Below, piece after piece: positions 38,994 through 47,888 of a DNA stretch of 64,000 nucleotides. Origin of the DNA: Bacillus pinisoli (GTDB lineage: Bacteria; Bacillota; Bacilli; Bacillales; SA4); the NCBI RefSeq assembly GCF_023036475.1, contig NZ_JAJQKI010000002.1, positions 186,001 through 250,000 on the forward strand, written 5' to 3'. The notes below the pieces were generated by a model. It was not told the DNA's origin, searched no databases, and worked only from the letters and a program-made list of their open reading frames with translations. The translations under genes were made by a program, and so were the position numbers. The stretch's first letter is position 1. Each line of letters starts with the position of its first letter.

Positions 38994-40070
38994 TTACGAA
39001 TCCCCCTTCTTAACAGCAGTATTGACGTTTTCTTTTTCAGTTCGCTTATTGAAGTACTTACGAAGTAAACGTTCAATTAAAACACTTGTTGCAGCAAAAT
39101 ATATAATAATAGCAATAATTGTGTTGGCAATCTCAGGTGGAATATCAGTCATTGCATTCATAAAGCCTGTCCCTGAATATAGAATTCCGAAGAATAGGGC
39201 AGCAAACAATACTCCAACTGGTGTGTTGTTCCCAAGAAGAGCAACCGCAATTCCATCAAATCCTTGAGTTGGCATGATTCCAATCTGTATACTATTTGCA
39301 TTACCAGTATATTGAATGACACCACCGAGTCCAGCTAGACCACCAGAAATAGCCATTGATAAGATGATACTTCTGTTAACAGACATACCTGCATACTCAG
39401 CAGAATGACGGTTGAAACCAACAGCCTTTAATTCAAATCCTAAAGTTGTACGATTAATAATAAAAGCAATTACAATTACCGTAATGACGCCAAAGAAAAT
39501 ACCCATGTTAATGTAGGAACCGGCAAAAATTTCTGATAGAAAAGGAACTTTTAATGTTGCCTTGTCAGGTAATTTTGCAGATTCTGTTTCTAGAAACTCA
39601 CCTTTAAAGTAAGAAGGAACCACATAATACACTGTCCAATAAGCAATCCAGTTCATCATAATGGTCGACACTACTTCGTGAACATTAAATCGCGCTTTAA
39701 GAAAACCTGGAACAAAGGCCCACAGTGCACCTCCAACGAATCCTCCCAATACCATCAAGGTAAGTAAAACGGGTCTAGAGAAGTCAAAGCTAAGACCTAT
39801 TGCTGTCGCAAAGAATCCACCAATCAGCATCTGGCCAGCTGCCCCGATGTTGAATAATCCAGTACGGAAAGCAAAGGCCACCGATAATCCTGTAAATACT
39901 AATGGTGCAGCAGTAGCTAACGTATTTCCGATTCTTTCCATATTTTTTAATCCACCTTGGAATAAGTATGTATACCCTTCCATTGGATTGCTTCCAATTA
40001 AAAACATTAAAATCGCACCAGCTAGTAGACCTAACACTACAGCTAATAGTGATACAATAGTATTTTTCAT
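38994..40070 (-). CDS. nupP: Nucleoside ABC transporter permease NupP
   Basis: 358-residue membrane permease with the typical motif GLFNIGAAGQMLIGG and about nine transmembrane helices. Its ATG overlaps the nupO stop (TAATG), with AAGGAGG just upstream. It should form the membrane channel together with NupQ. Confidence 0.94.
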   Translation of the reverse strand: MKNTIVSLLAVVLGLLAGAILMFLIGSNPMEGYTYLFQGGLKNMERIGNTLATAAPLVFTGLSVAFAFRTGLFNIGAAGQMLIGGFFATAIGLSFDFSRPVLLTLMVLGGFVGGALWAFVPGFLKARFNVHEVVSTIMMNWIAYWTVYYVVPSYFKGEFLETESAKLPDKATLKVPFLSEIFAGSYINMGIFFGVITVIVIAFIINRTTLGFELKAVGFNRHSAEYAGMSVNRSIILSMAISGGLAGLGGVIQYTGNANSIQIGIMPTQGFDGIAVALLGNNTPVGVLFAALFFGILYSGTGFMNAMTDIPPEIANTIIAIIIYFAATSVLIERLLRKYFNKRTEKENVNTAVKKGDS

Positions 40071-41593
40071 TACTTACTTTCCTCCTTGCTCACACCTGCC
40101 ATCATTAAACCAACTTCATTTTCATTTGTCTCAGATGCTTCTACAACTCCAATTAGTTCCCCGTTATTAACAATGGCAATTCGATCGGAAAGCTGAAGAA
40201 CTTCGTCTAGTTCTAACGACACTAATAGTACTGCTTTACCTTTGTCTCGATGTTCAACTAGCCTTTTGTGAATATATTCAATCGATCCTACATCTAAGCC
40301 ACGAGTTGGTTGAACTGCGATTAGTAATTCAGGATTTAACTCCAATTCTCTACCAATGATCGCTTTCTGCTGATTCCCTCCAGATAAGCCCCTTGCTAGT
40401 GAAGCTGAACCTTCACCTGCACGTACATCAAAGTTCTTAATGATGTTCGACGCATACTCCCTTATTGCCGAGACGTTTAATAACCCATTCTTAGAAAATG
40501 GAGGTCTATTGTATACCTCAATAACCATGTTTTCTTCAAGTTTATAATCTAGAACTAGTCCACGTTTTTGGCGATCTTCCGGAATATGACCAATACCTTT
40601 TTGAATACGCTGACGAATTGGAATGTTCGTAATTTCTTCACCATTTAAAGAAATGGAACCGGATTCAACTTTCCGCAATCCCGTTATCCCTTCAACAAGT
40701 TCACTTTGTCCATTACCTTCTACACCAGCAATTCCAAGGATTTCTCCAGCTTTTACTTCAATAGAGAAATTCTTAAGTCCCAACACTTTTCTACTATTCT
40801 TCACCGATATATTCTCTACTTGTAAGACGACTTTTCCGGGTTTACTATCTGCTTTATCTACCTTGAAAGATACATGTCTTCCTACCATCATTTCGGCAAG
40901 ACTTGCTTCCGTCGCGTCTTTAACATCTACAGTTCCAATTGATTTTCCCCGACGAATAACCGTACAACGATCAGCAACAGCCTTAATTTCCTTTAGTTTG
41001 TGAGTAATAATAATAATTGATTTTCCTTCATGAATGAGGTTCTTCATAATTTTCATTAACTCATCAATTTCTGCTGGAGTTAATACAGCTGTTGGTTCGT
41101 CGAAAATAAGAACTTCTGCATCACGGTATAGTGTTTTTAAGATTTCAACCCTCTGTTGCATACCTACTGAGATATCTTCGATTTTTGCATGGGGATCAAC
41201 ATTTAAACCATAATGCTTGGACAGTTCTTCAATTCTTTTTGCTGCTTTATCGATATCCATAACCATGCCTTTTTTAGGCTCACTACCAAGGATGATGTTT
41301 TCTGTAACTGTAAAGTTATCAACGAGTTTAAAATGTTGATGAACCATCCCTATTCCTAAACGATTTGCTACGTTTGGATTTGATATTTTCACATCTTCTC
41401 CATTAACTCTAATTTTCCCTCTGTCTGGTTGATACATTCCAAACAATACACCCATTAGGGTAGATTTTCCAGCACCATTTTCACCTAACAGTGCATGAAC
41501 CTCACCCTTCCTTAATGTAAGAGTTATATTGTCGTTGGCAACAACACCAGGAAATTCTTTTCTTATATCCAGCATTTCTACAACATACTCCAT
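40070..41593 (-). CDS. nupO: Nucleoside ABC transporter ATP-binding protein NupO
   Basis: 507-residue protein with two fused ATPase cassettes. The first has Walker A GENGAGKST and signature SVGMQQR. The second has a degenerate Walker A (GVEGNGQSE) but a good signature LSGGNQQK. This asymmetry is standard for RbsA-like nucleoside importers. It follows nupN after a terminator-like hairpin and overlaps nupP by one base. Confidence 0.95.
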   Translation of the reverse strand: MEYVVEMLDIRKEFPGVVANDNITLTLRKGEVHALLGENGAGKSTLMGVLFGMYQPDRGKIRVNGEDVKISNPNVANRLGIGMVHQHFKLVDNFTVTENIILGSEPKKGMVMDIDKAAKRIEELSKHYGLNVDPHAKIEDISVGMQQRVEILKTLYRDAEVLIFDEPTAVLTPAEIDELMKIMKNLIHEGKSIIIITHKLKEIKAVADRCTVIRRGKSIGTVDVKDATEASLAEMMVGRHVSFKVDKADSKPGKVVLQVENISVKNSRKVLGLKNFSIEVKAGEILGIAGVEGNGQSELVEGITGLRKVESGSISLNGEEITNIPIRQRIQKGIGHIPEDRQKRGLVLDYKLEENMVIEVYNRPPFSKNGLLNVSAIREYASNIIKNFDVRAGEGSASLARGLSGGNQQKAIIGRELELNPELLIAVQPTRGLDVGSIEYIHKRLVEHRDKGKAVLLVSLELDEVLQLSDRIAIVNNGELIGVVEASETNENEVGLMMAGVSKEESK

Positions 41594-41735
41594 TGAACTT
41601 CCACCTGCTTCTACTATTTTTTAAGCTATCGAGGATAGCTTTATTAACATTTTTAAGGACGCGATATGTCAAATTTTTTGGGGGTAAAACTTTCACTTAC
41701 GAATTTTCTGAAAAGAAAAGATTCTTCATAATATA

Positions 41736-41762
41736 GAAAAGAGACGGAAGCGACCCGTCTCT
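41736..41762 (-). terminator. Terminator-like hairpin between nupN and nupO
   Basis: 8-bp stem AGAGACGG/CCGTCTCT (41762-41755 with 41747-41740) followed by TTTC. It probably allows partial readthrough, giving more binding protein than membrane parts. Confidence 0.7.
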
Positions 41763-41781
41763 GTTGTTTCCTTGTCCTTAA

Positions 41782-42873
41782 TTACTTAAGTAAATCTCCT
41801 TGCTCAGCGGAGACAGTAACTTCACCTGATTTAATTTTTTCAACTACTTCATTTGTTTGAGTTACAGTTTCTTCACTAAGGTTTGGATTTTCTGTTGGAA
41901 TACCAACACCATTGTTTGTAACATCAAATGTTAATGTTTCTCCACCTTTGAAGTTACCATCAAGCTCTGCTTGAATCATATCAAAAGCTACTTGACCTAA
42001 ATTTTTCATAGCAGATGTAAGAATAACTGATGTCTTTCCATCTTCTAGTAAACCGTCAGCATACTGGTCAACATCGACTCCAACGATATAAACTTTGTCT
42101 CCAGCTTCAGCACGAGTCTTCGCTTCATTGATCGCTCCAACCCCTACTCCACCAGCCGCTGTAAAGATTACATCCACACCGCTGTCAAACATTTGAGCAG
42201 CAATTTGTCCACCCGCTGCTACGTTATCAAAACTTCCTTGATAAATTACGTTTTCAGCTTTGATGCTAACATTTGTGCCTAAGTTTTCGTTAGCATATTT
42301 AACACCTTGTTGGAATCCCCAGTTGAACTTTTGTACCGCAGGAATTTCCATTCCACCGATAAATCCTGCTTCAGCTTCTTTTAATTCTAGTGCAGTAGCA
42401 ACACCAGCGATAAAGCCTGATTCATGCTCTGCGAAGAAAATTGAAACTGTATTTTCTTTAATTGTTACATTGTAGTCACCAGCATGTGGTGCTCCATCAA
42501 TGATGACAAACTTTGCATCAGGATATTTATCTTGAGCCTGGAATACAGCGGTTTCAAACTTGAAACCAGGTGTTACAATAAATTTGAAATCAGCATCGTA
42601 TAGGTTTCCGATTTCTTTTAAGTAGTCTGCTTCAGTTGTACCAGCAGGCTTTAAGTACTTTTCAGTAATTCCAAGTTCTTTAGCAGCTTTTTCAATACCT
42701 TCCCACGTACCTTGGTTAAATGATTTGTCATCAATCGTTCCGGCATCGGTAACCATACCAACTTTCATGCCATCACCTGTTCCTTCTCCACCTTCAGCAT
42801 TGTCGCCAGTACCACAAGCAGCTAACATACTAATTAGTGAGAAGACTAGTAAAAATAATAAACCTTTCTTCAT
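41782..42873 (-). CDS. nupN: BMP-family nucleoside-binding lipoprotein NupN
   Basis: 363-residue extracellular substrate-binding lipoprotein. The N-terminus is a lipoprotein signal (MKKGLLFLLVFSLISMLAAC) with the lipobox cysteine near residue 20. The mature part is a periplasmic-binding fold of the basic membrane protein class (GMVTDAGTIDDKSFNQ, AGFIGGMEIPAVQKFNWGF). ATG at 42873 is 7 bp from GGGGG. An ATG one codon earlier is possible. It leads the nup operon behind a palindromic operator. Confidence 0.95.
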   Translation of the reverse strand: MKKGLLFLLVFSLISMLAACGTGDNAEGGEGTGDGMKVGMVTDAGTIDDKSFNQGTWEGIEKAAKELGITEKYLKPAGTTEADYLKEIGNLYDADFKFIVTPGFKFETAVFQAQDKYPDAKFVIIDGAPHAGDYNVTIKENTVSIFFAEHESGFIAGVATALELKEAEAGFIGGMEIPAVQKFNWGFQQGVKYANENLGTNVSIKAENVIYQGSFDNVAAGGQIAAQMFDSGVDVIFTAAGGVGVGAINEAKTRAEAGDKVYIVGVDVDQYADGLLEDGKTSVILTSAMKNLGQVAFDMIQAELDGNFKGGETLTFDVTNNGVGIPTENPNLSEETVTQTNEVVEKIKSGEVTVSAEQGDLLK

Positions 42874-42899
42874 CATTGTACCCCCAATATTTAATATAT

Positions 42900-42918
42900 T
42901 TGTTAATAATATTAACAA
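42900..42918. promoter_or_regulatory. Perfect 19-bp palindrome, candidate operator of the nup operon
   Basis: TTGTTAATAATATTAACAA is a perfect dyad starting 7 bp downstream of the nupN -10 and therefore covering the predicted transcription start. Placement is that of a repressor site. The adjacent GntR-type regulator is the natural candidate to bind it. Confidence 0.65.
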
Positions 42919-42925
42919 CAGACAT

Positions 42926-42954
42926 ATTATAGCTTTTCCGGCTATTTTTGACAA
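42926..42954 (-). promoter_or_regulatory. Sigma-A promoter of nupNOPQ
   Basis: TTGTCA (42954-42949), a 17-bp spacer, TATAAT (42931-42926), directly upstream of the palindrome. Confidence 0.8.
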
Positions 42955-43053
42955 AACAAATTTTAGGAGCATAAATATTAAGTAGTCCTACGTTTACTAG
43001 CATACTCAAGAATCTATAATTTATTAGAGCTGTTTTCGTATAAATGAGCCTTA

Positions 43054-43776
43054 TTAAATGCGCTTCCTTATGACATGAAAACTAAATTGATCTGCTCTGA
43101 AATAATTGAGAGAAAATAACACTGGTTGTTCATGTTGATTAAAGTGCATTTGTTTTAAGAGTAGTAATGCCGTTTCAGGTTCACAATTTAAGATAGGTGA
43201 AATTTTTTCATGGTATCCTAACGGTTCTATATAAACCACAGCATGAGAAATATAATGCCCTGATCTCTCAAGAAGCATAAAAAGGGATTCTTCATTATGA
43301 GAGTATCCATCTGGGAGAAATTCAGTTGGTATTTTATCAATACAATAGACGACAGGTTCACCATCTGCAGTACGTACGCGTTCCACTAAGAGAATCTCAT
43401 CATCTAATGAACATCTAAATCTCCTTACATCTTCTTCAGTTGGACCTTGTTCATTTGAGGACATATAGATAGTGCCTGGAGTTTTACCAGCCTGTTTAAT
43501 CATATTTGTAACACTGTTAAGCTGTTCAATTCCTGAAGAAAATAAGGGTTTTGGATTTACAAAGGTTCCAACACCATGTCTTCTAACCACTACGTTTTCC
43601 TCTTCTAAAATTCGAAGAGCTTCTCTAAGAGTTGCTCTACTAACACCTAATTGCTTGGCTAAATCAAATTCAGAGGGAAGTTTTTCGCGCTCTTTATAGA
43701 TTCCTTTATCAATATCACTTTTTACTCGATCAATAACCTGTAAATACAAATGACGGTTATCGGATTTAATGGTCAT
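43054..43776 (-). CDS. ymfC: GntR/HutC-family transcriptional regulator (YmfC, NupR-like)
   Basis: 240-residue regulator. The N-terminal winged helix of the GntR type covers residues 1-75 ([25 protein letters not shown]). A UTRA ligand-binding domain follows (from about 95, with [12 protein letters not shown]). In B. subtilis ymfC also lies after spoIIIE. Here it stands immediately upstream of the nup operon on the same strand, so it probably controls it in response to nucleosides. NupR of B. thuringiensis has been reported in such a role. It starts after GGGAGG. Confidence 0.88.
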   Translation of the reverse strand: MTIKSDNRHLYLQVIDRVKSDIDKGIYKEREKLPSEFDLAKQLGVSRATLREALRILEEENVVVRRHGVGTFVNPKPLFSSGIEQLNSVTNMIKQAGKTPGTIYMSSNEQGPTEEDVRRFRCSLDDEILLVERVRTADGEPVVYCIDKIPTEFLPDGYSHNEESLFMLLERSGHYISHAVVYIEPLGYHEKISPILNCEPETALLLLKQMHFNQHEQPVLFSLNYFRADQFSFHVIRKRI

Positions 43777-43803
43777 AACCCGCCTCCCATATTCATCTGA
43801 TCA

Positions 43804-43831
43804 AGACATACTACATAGATGTCTGATGTCT
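43804..43831. promoter_or_regulatory. 28-bp imperfect dyad in the ymfC leader
   Basis: AGACAT, ACAT, ATGT and ATGTCT blocks are symmetrically arranged around 43817-43818. Three mismatched bases lie between outer and inner blocks on each side. It lies just upstream of the ymfC ribosome binding site and may be a regulatory site for autoregulation. It is different from the nupN palindrome. Confidence 0.4.
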
Positions 43832-43982
43832 AACAACTTTTTTATTAATTTGCTACCAACCGTCAATAATATACCATTTATTAAAATAGAAATAAATAGT
43901 AATTCGTTATTTTTATGTCGAAAATTGGAGAATAATTTTAGAGATACTAAAGTTTGGTACTTATTAAAGAAGCAAATAAACT

Positions 43983-44007
43983 AAAAAAGAGGAAGCACAT
44001 GGCTTCC
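43983..44007 (-). terminator. Intrinsic terminator of spoIIIE
   Basis: GGAAGC/GCTTCC stem (44007-44002 with 43996-43991) followed by TCTTTTTT. Confidence 0.85.
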
Positions 44008-44023
44008 AACTTTTATAGATCCT

Positions 44024-46348
44024 CTATGAAGTTGCTTCTTCACTGTTTTGAGAGACTAACACCTCTCTTGGCTTACTTCCTTCATAAGGTCCTACAATAC
44101 CACGAGCCTCCATAGCATCTATTAATCTCGCTGCACGGGTATAGCCAACTCTAAATCTTCTTTGAAGCATTGATACTGAAGCTGTTTGCATTTCTATAAC
44201 TAATTGAACAGCATCATCGTATAGATCATCATCTATCTCATTTTGAGAAGATGTAACTTCCGTTGGAATCATATCTTCTTGATACTGTGCCTTTTGTTGT
44301 CTAATGACGAAGTCTACAACTTCTTCTACTTCTTGATCAGAAAGGAATGCTCCCTGGACACGCACTGGCTTAGACATACCTGCAGGAAGGAATAGCATAT
44401 CGCCTTTTCCTAATAATTTCTCTGCCCCCCCCATATCTAAAATAGTACGAGAATCTGTTTGGGAGGAAACACTAAATGCAATTCTTGAAGGTATATTTGC
44501 TTTAATCACGCCTGTAATGACATCTACTGAAGGCCTCTGTGTAGCAATTATAAGATGAATACCAGCCGCTCTGGCCATTTGAGCTAATCTTGTAATGGCA
44601 TCCTCAACATCTGAAGAAGCTACCATCATTAAGTCAGCAAGCTCGTCCACAATTACAACTATAAAAGGAAGTAAAGGTTGCTTTTCTGCTTCCTCCGAAT
44701 TTTGCCTCTTGATAAACTCATTATATCCCTCGATATTTCTAGTTCCTGTATGAGAGAATAATTCATATCTTCTTTCCATTTCAGAAACTACTTTTTTTAG
44801 TGCCTGTGAGGCTTTGCGTGCATCTGTAACCACTGGTGCAAGCAAATGCGGAATACCGTTATACACATTTAATTCTACCATTTTGGGATCAATCATCATC
44901 ATCTTCACTTCATGAGGTTTTGTTCTCATTAATATACTAGTGATGATTCCGTTGATGCACACACTCTTTCCACTTCCGGTTGCTCCAGCTACTAGTAAAT
45001 GCGGCATTTTATTTAATTCTGAAACAACTGCCTCACCTGAGATATCTCTTCCTAATCCAATGAGAAGTTTCGCATCTTTATTACTAGTATGAGGTGAATC
45101 TATTACTTCTCGTAGTGTTACCATTGAAACTTCTTCATTAGGGACCTCTATCCCAATTGCTGATTTTCCAGGAATCGGTGCTTCAATTCTTATATCCTTA
45201 GCAGCTAATGCTAACGCTAAATCGTCACTTAGATTTACGATTTTACTTACTTTTACACCCACATCAGGATACACTTCATATTTTGTCACAGCAGGACCTA
45301 AATGAACTTTTTTAACACGAGCCTTTACACCAAAACTTTCAAAGGTCCTTTCCAGCTTTCGGATATTTACACGGATTAATTCATTGTCTTGGCCGGTCGT
45401 CTGATTTTTTGGTAAAGCGAGTAATTCATATGGTGGTAGCTGATAATCTGGATTTTCTTCTTCCGTAAAGGTGAGCTTAGGAGCCTCTACTTCTTCTTCC
45501 TGTTTCTTCGGTTCATTTTTTATAGGTTCCATTGTTTCTGCAGTCGAGGTCTTGATTGATTGGTCTTGGAAGTTTGAAATAATCGGCTGAATGATTGCAT
45601 CTTCATCCTCATCCTTACCAATTATTTCTATACTCTCATCCTCTACTCTTGGTATCTTTGTTTCTTTTTGTTTTTTTGTTTTTGCCTTTTTTGTACTTTT
45701 CCCTATACTTGTAATCGTTGCTTTAACGTCGGAAATAAAACCTAAAAATTGTTCCTTTAGGAATTGGACTATAGGTTGAAGTATCTTTCCAGAAACATCT
45801 TTAATTGACTTCCCTGTTAAAAGGATGCCTCCAATTACTATGAATAACACAGCTATTAGTTCAGTTCCTTGTGCCGCAAATAGAACATGAAATAACGCAA
45901 ATAAAAGGGCGCCAATCATTCCTCCACCCAAATCGTGTGTAGCCGTTTTTTCGGCTAATTCCTGCTTAAATAATTCAAATGTATTAAGAATAACTGATGG
46001 TTCACTGAAAACTCCATCTTTTACAATTGCATCAAACAAGTTTACGTGACTGAATAGTAAAAGTGCAGCAATAATAAAATAAAGGCCAATTAGTCTACGG
46101 TGAAATAAATATGGATTTTGCCTTTTCCATATATAATAAATAGACAGACATAGAAACCCTAGTAGGAGTATAATATACCATTCACCTAGAAAGAATCGAG
46201 TGAAAGCAGTTAAGCTCTTCCCAACCATTCCAAGACCTGATATTCCAATACAGGTTAAGGCGAAAAGAGTTAAACCGATTAACTCGAATTTTAATGTGTC
46301 CTTCCACTCCTGTTTTTTTCTCTTCTGTCTTTGTTTCTGCTTTGCCAT
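44024..46348 (-). CDS. spoIIIE: DNA translocase SpoIIIE (FtsK family)
   Basis: 774-residue septal DNA pump that moves the chromosome into the forespore. Four N-terminal transmembrane helices (residues about 25-180) are followed by a charged linker (to about 300). A RecA-type motor has Walker [10 protein letters not shown] and [10 protein letters not shown]-terminal winged-helix gamma domain ([22 protein letters not shown]) reads polar DNA sequences. Length and order are normal. It starts after GAGGTG. Confidence 0.97.
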   Translation of the reverse strand: MAKQKQRQKRKKQEWKDTLKFELIGLTLFALTCIGISGLGMVGKSLTAFTRFFLGEWYIILLLGFLCLSIYYIWKRQNPYLFHRRLIGLYFIIAALLLFSHVNLFDAIVKDGVFSEPSVILNTFELFKQELAEKTATHDLGGGMIGALLFALFHVLFAAQGTELIAVLFIVIGGILLTGKSIKDVSGKILQPIVQFLKEQFLGFISDVKATITSIGKSTKKAKTKKQKETKIPRVEDESIEIIGKDEDEDAIIQPIISNFQDQSIKTSTAETMEPIKNEPKKQEEEVEAPKLTFTEEENPDYQLPPYELLALPKNQTTGQDNELIRVNIRKLERTFESFGVKARVKKVHLGPAVTKYEVYPDVGVKVSKIVNLSDDLALALAAKDIRIEAPIPGKSAIGIEVPNEEVSMVTLREVIDSPHTSNKDAKLLIGLGRDISGEAVVSELNKMPHLLVAGATGSGKSVCINGIITSILMRTKPHEVKMMMIDPKMVELNVYNGIPHLLAPVVTDARKASQALKKVVSEMERRYELFSHTGTRNIEGYNEFIKRQNSEEAEKQPLLPFIVVIVDELADLMMVASSDVEDAITRLAQMARAAGIHLIIATQRPSVDVITGVIKANIPSRIAFSVSSQTDSRTILDMGGAEKLLGKGDMLFLPAGMSKPVRVQGAFLSDQEVEEVVDFVIRQQKAQYQEDMIPTEVTSSQNEIDDDLYDDAVQLVIEMQTASVSMLQRRFRVGYTRAARLIDAMEARGIVGPYEGSKPREVLVSQNSEEATS

Positions 46349-46379
46349 TGTTACACCTCAGATTTTTCTATATATGTCT

Positions 46380-46409
46380 ATTATAAAGACAAGTTTTCCA
46401 TAGTTACAA
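46380..46409 (-). promoter_or_regulatory. Predicted sigma-A promoter of spoIIIE
   Basis: TTGTAA (46409-46404), an 18-bp spacer, TATAAT (46385-46380), about 32 bp before spoIIIE. Confidence 0.55.
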
Positions 46410-46543
46410 TGTTTCTTTCTATTTTACAGACACTTTAGTTCAACTTAGTAGGATTTTACTAGTAGTATTTCGTTTAATTCAAGCGGTAAAACACGCTATA
46501 TAAAAATAGCAATTAAATCATTTCTTACTAACTCTAAACTTAT

Positions 46544-46577
46544 AAAAAAAAGAGCTTTAGGATAGCTCCTAAGCTCT
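46544..46577 (-). terminator. Intrinsic terminator of tepA-ylzJ
   Basis: 11-bp stem with one bulge (46577-46567 with 46562-46551) followed by TTTTTTT. It overlaps the last codons of ylzJ. Confidence 0.88.
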
Positions 46578-46796
46578 AATCATATCTTGACTAAGTGCAA
46601 TCATTGTACCAGGACAGTACTCCTCTGAAAGGTAGTGCTCTGGGTCTGTACTTAGCAAACGAATAATACGGTACTGGTCCTCACTCTTTTCAACCATCAT
46701 GGAAACACCATTCATTTCTATCACTTTTTGATTAACGTATTGCTTTTCATCAGTGGGAAAGATATATTCTTCTGGCATTATTGTATATAAACTCAC
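46569..46796 (-). CDS. ylzJ: YlzJ-like protein
   Basis: 75-residue conserved small protein, similar to YlzJ found after tepA in Bacillus. The start GTG overlaps the tepA stop (GTGA), indicating coupling. No motif beyond the conserved MPEEYIFP and EYCPGTMI is recognised. Function unknown. Confidence 0.85.
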   Translation of the reverse strand: MSLYTIMPEEYIFPTDEKQYVNQKVIEMNGVSMMVEKSEDQYRIIRLLSTDPEHYLSEEYCPGTMIALSQDMIRA

Positions 46797-47545
46797 TGAA
46801 TCATCTTCCCTTCTTGGTTAAACGTTGATCGTTCTTCAATAAGTTTATTTAACTTAGCTATAGCCTTTCCTATTCCCCCCACCTCATTAATGAGGCCATA
46901 TTTTACTGCATCTTCACCAACCACGTTAGTCCCGATATCTCTTGTTAGATTTCCTTTTGAAAGCATTAGCTCTTTAAATCGATCTTCTGTTATGTTGGAA
47001 TTCTTTGTGACAAATCTAATAACACGGTCTTGCATTTTATCCAGATATTCAAATGTTTGCGGTACCCCAATGACAAGTCCCGTCAGTCTGACTGGATGAA
47101 TTGTCATTGTGGCAGTTTCTGCGATGAATGAGTAATCAGTCGAAACTGCTATTGGCACCCCAATGGAATGTCCGCCACCTAACACAACCGAAACTGTTGG
47201 CTTGGATAAAGATGAGATCATCTCTGATATAGCGAGCCCTGCCTCTACGTCTCCTCCTACTGTATTTAAAATAATAAGTAACCCCTCAATTTTAGGATTT
47301 TGCTCAATTGCTACAAGCTGAGGTATTAGGTGTTCATATTTTGTTGTTTTGTTTTGAGGTGGAAGCTGAACATGACCCTCAATTTGCCCGATAATAGTTA
47401 AACAATGAATTTTAGATTCATTTCCCATTTGAGGCACATTTGTTTGTCCAAGTTGTTGTATTTTATCTAAGAGACCCTCTTTTGGATCTTCCTTTTTCTC
47501 TGTTTCTTGTTCTTGATTGGTAAACCCTTGATTCTCCATAGACAT
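46793..47545 (-). CDS. tepA: ClpP-like serine protease TepA
   Basis: 250-residue protein of the ClpP/crotonase fold, called translocation-enhancing protein in B. subtilis. The charged N-terminal stretch to about residue 45 is probably disordered. The core contains [18 protein letters not shown] likely nucleophilic Ser occurs in GGGHSIGVP, followed by a His in MTIHPVRL. The start at 47545 lies 7 bp from AAAGGGG. It is co-transcribed with ylzJ, and rnjB lies upstream. Confidence 0.9.
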   Translation of the reverse strand: MSMENQGFTNQEQETEKKEDPKEGLLDKIQQLGQTNVPQMGNESKIHCLTIIGQIEGHVQLPPQNKTTKYEHLIPQLVAIEQNPKIEGLLIILNTVGGDVEAGLAISEMISSLSKPTVSVVLGGGHSIGVPIAVSTDYSFIAETATMTIHPVRLTGLVIGVPQTFEYLDKMQDRVIRFVTKNSNITEDRFKELMLSKGNLTRDIGTNVVGEDAVKYGLINEVGGIGKAIAKLNKLIEERSTFNQEGKMIQ

Positions 47546-47644
47546 GGAAGTTCCCCTTTCACTTTGTATGATACCCTTAGTATGAACTGACAACATGTTT
47601 TCATTCGACAAGTTAAAAGAAGAATAAAAAATAAATCTCAAAAA

Positions 47645-47758
47645 TGAACAAAAGGCTCAAACTCCCCGTTATAGCCTCAAGCATAGCAAATGTTCCTTTG
47701 ACCGAGGAAAAAGTGTCGTTCTTTATCTTTCGAGGGGCTGGGAGCTGTATCTAGATTG
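47645..47758. repeat. Degenerate single copy related to the 130-bp repeat family
   Basis: Shares GAACAAAAGGC and the downstream GGGGCTGGGAGCT block with the copy at 60371-60485. It shares GCAAATGTTCCT with the tandem array at 11011-11572. It lies between rnjB and tepA. Confidence 0.5.
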
Positions 47759-47808
47759 AAATGCACTAACAACAAGTTATCCACAGATGAAAGTTTAAAA
47801 TTTCCAAA

Positions 47809-47850
47809 ACAAAAAACCTACTTGCTTTCATTGAGCAAGTAGGTTTTTTT
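47809..47850 (-). terminator. Intrinsic terminator of rnjB
   Basis: Perfect 12-bp stem (47845-47834 with 47826-47815) with T tracts on both strands. It may work in both directions. Confidence 0.9.
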
Positions 47851-47888
47851 GTGGTAGTAATTACCGTAGTTCTAGCTTTAACCCGATA

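Noticed and set aside
41622-41643. AAGCTATC hairpin just before nupO considered as a terminator
   Set aside because: On the minus strand it is followed by A residues rather than T, so it may be an mRNA 5' structure but not a terminator.
47777-47785. Perfect DnaA box TTATCCACA
   Set aside because: A single 9-bp match in 64 kb is expected by chance. No cluster, AT-rich unwinding region or dnaA/dnaN genes nearby.
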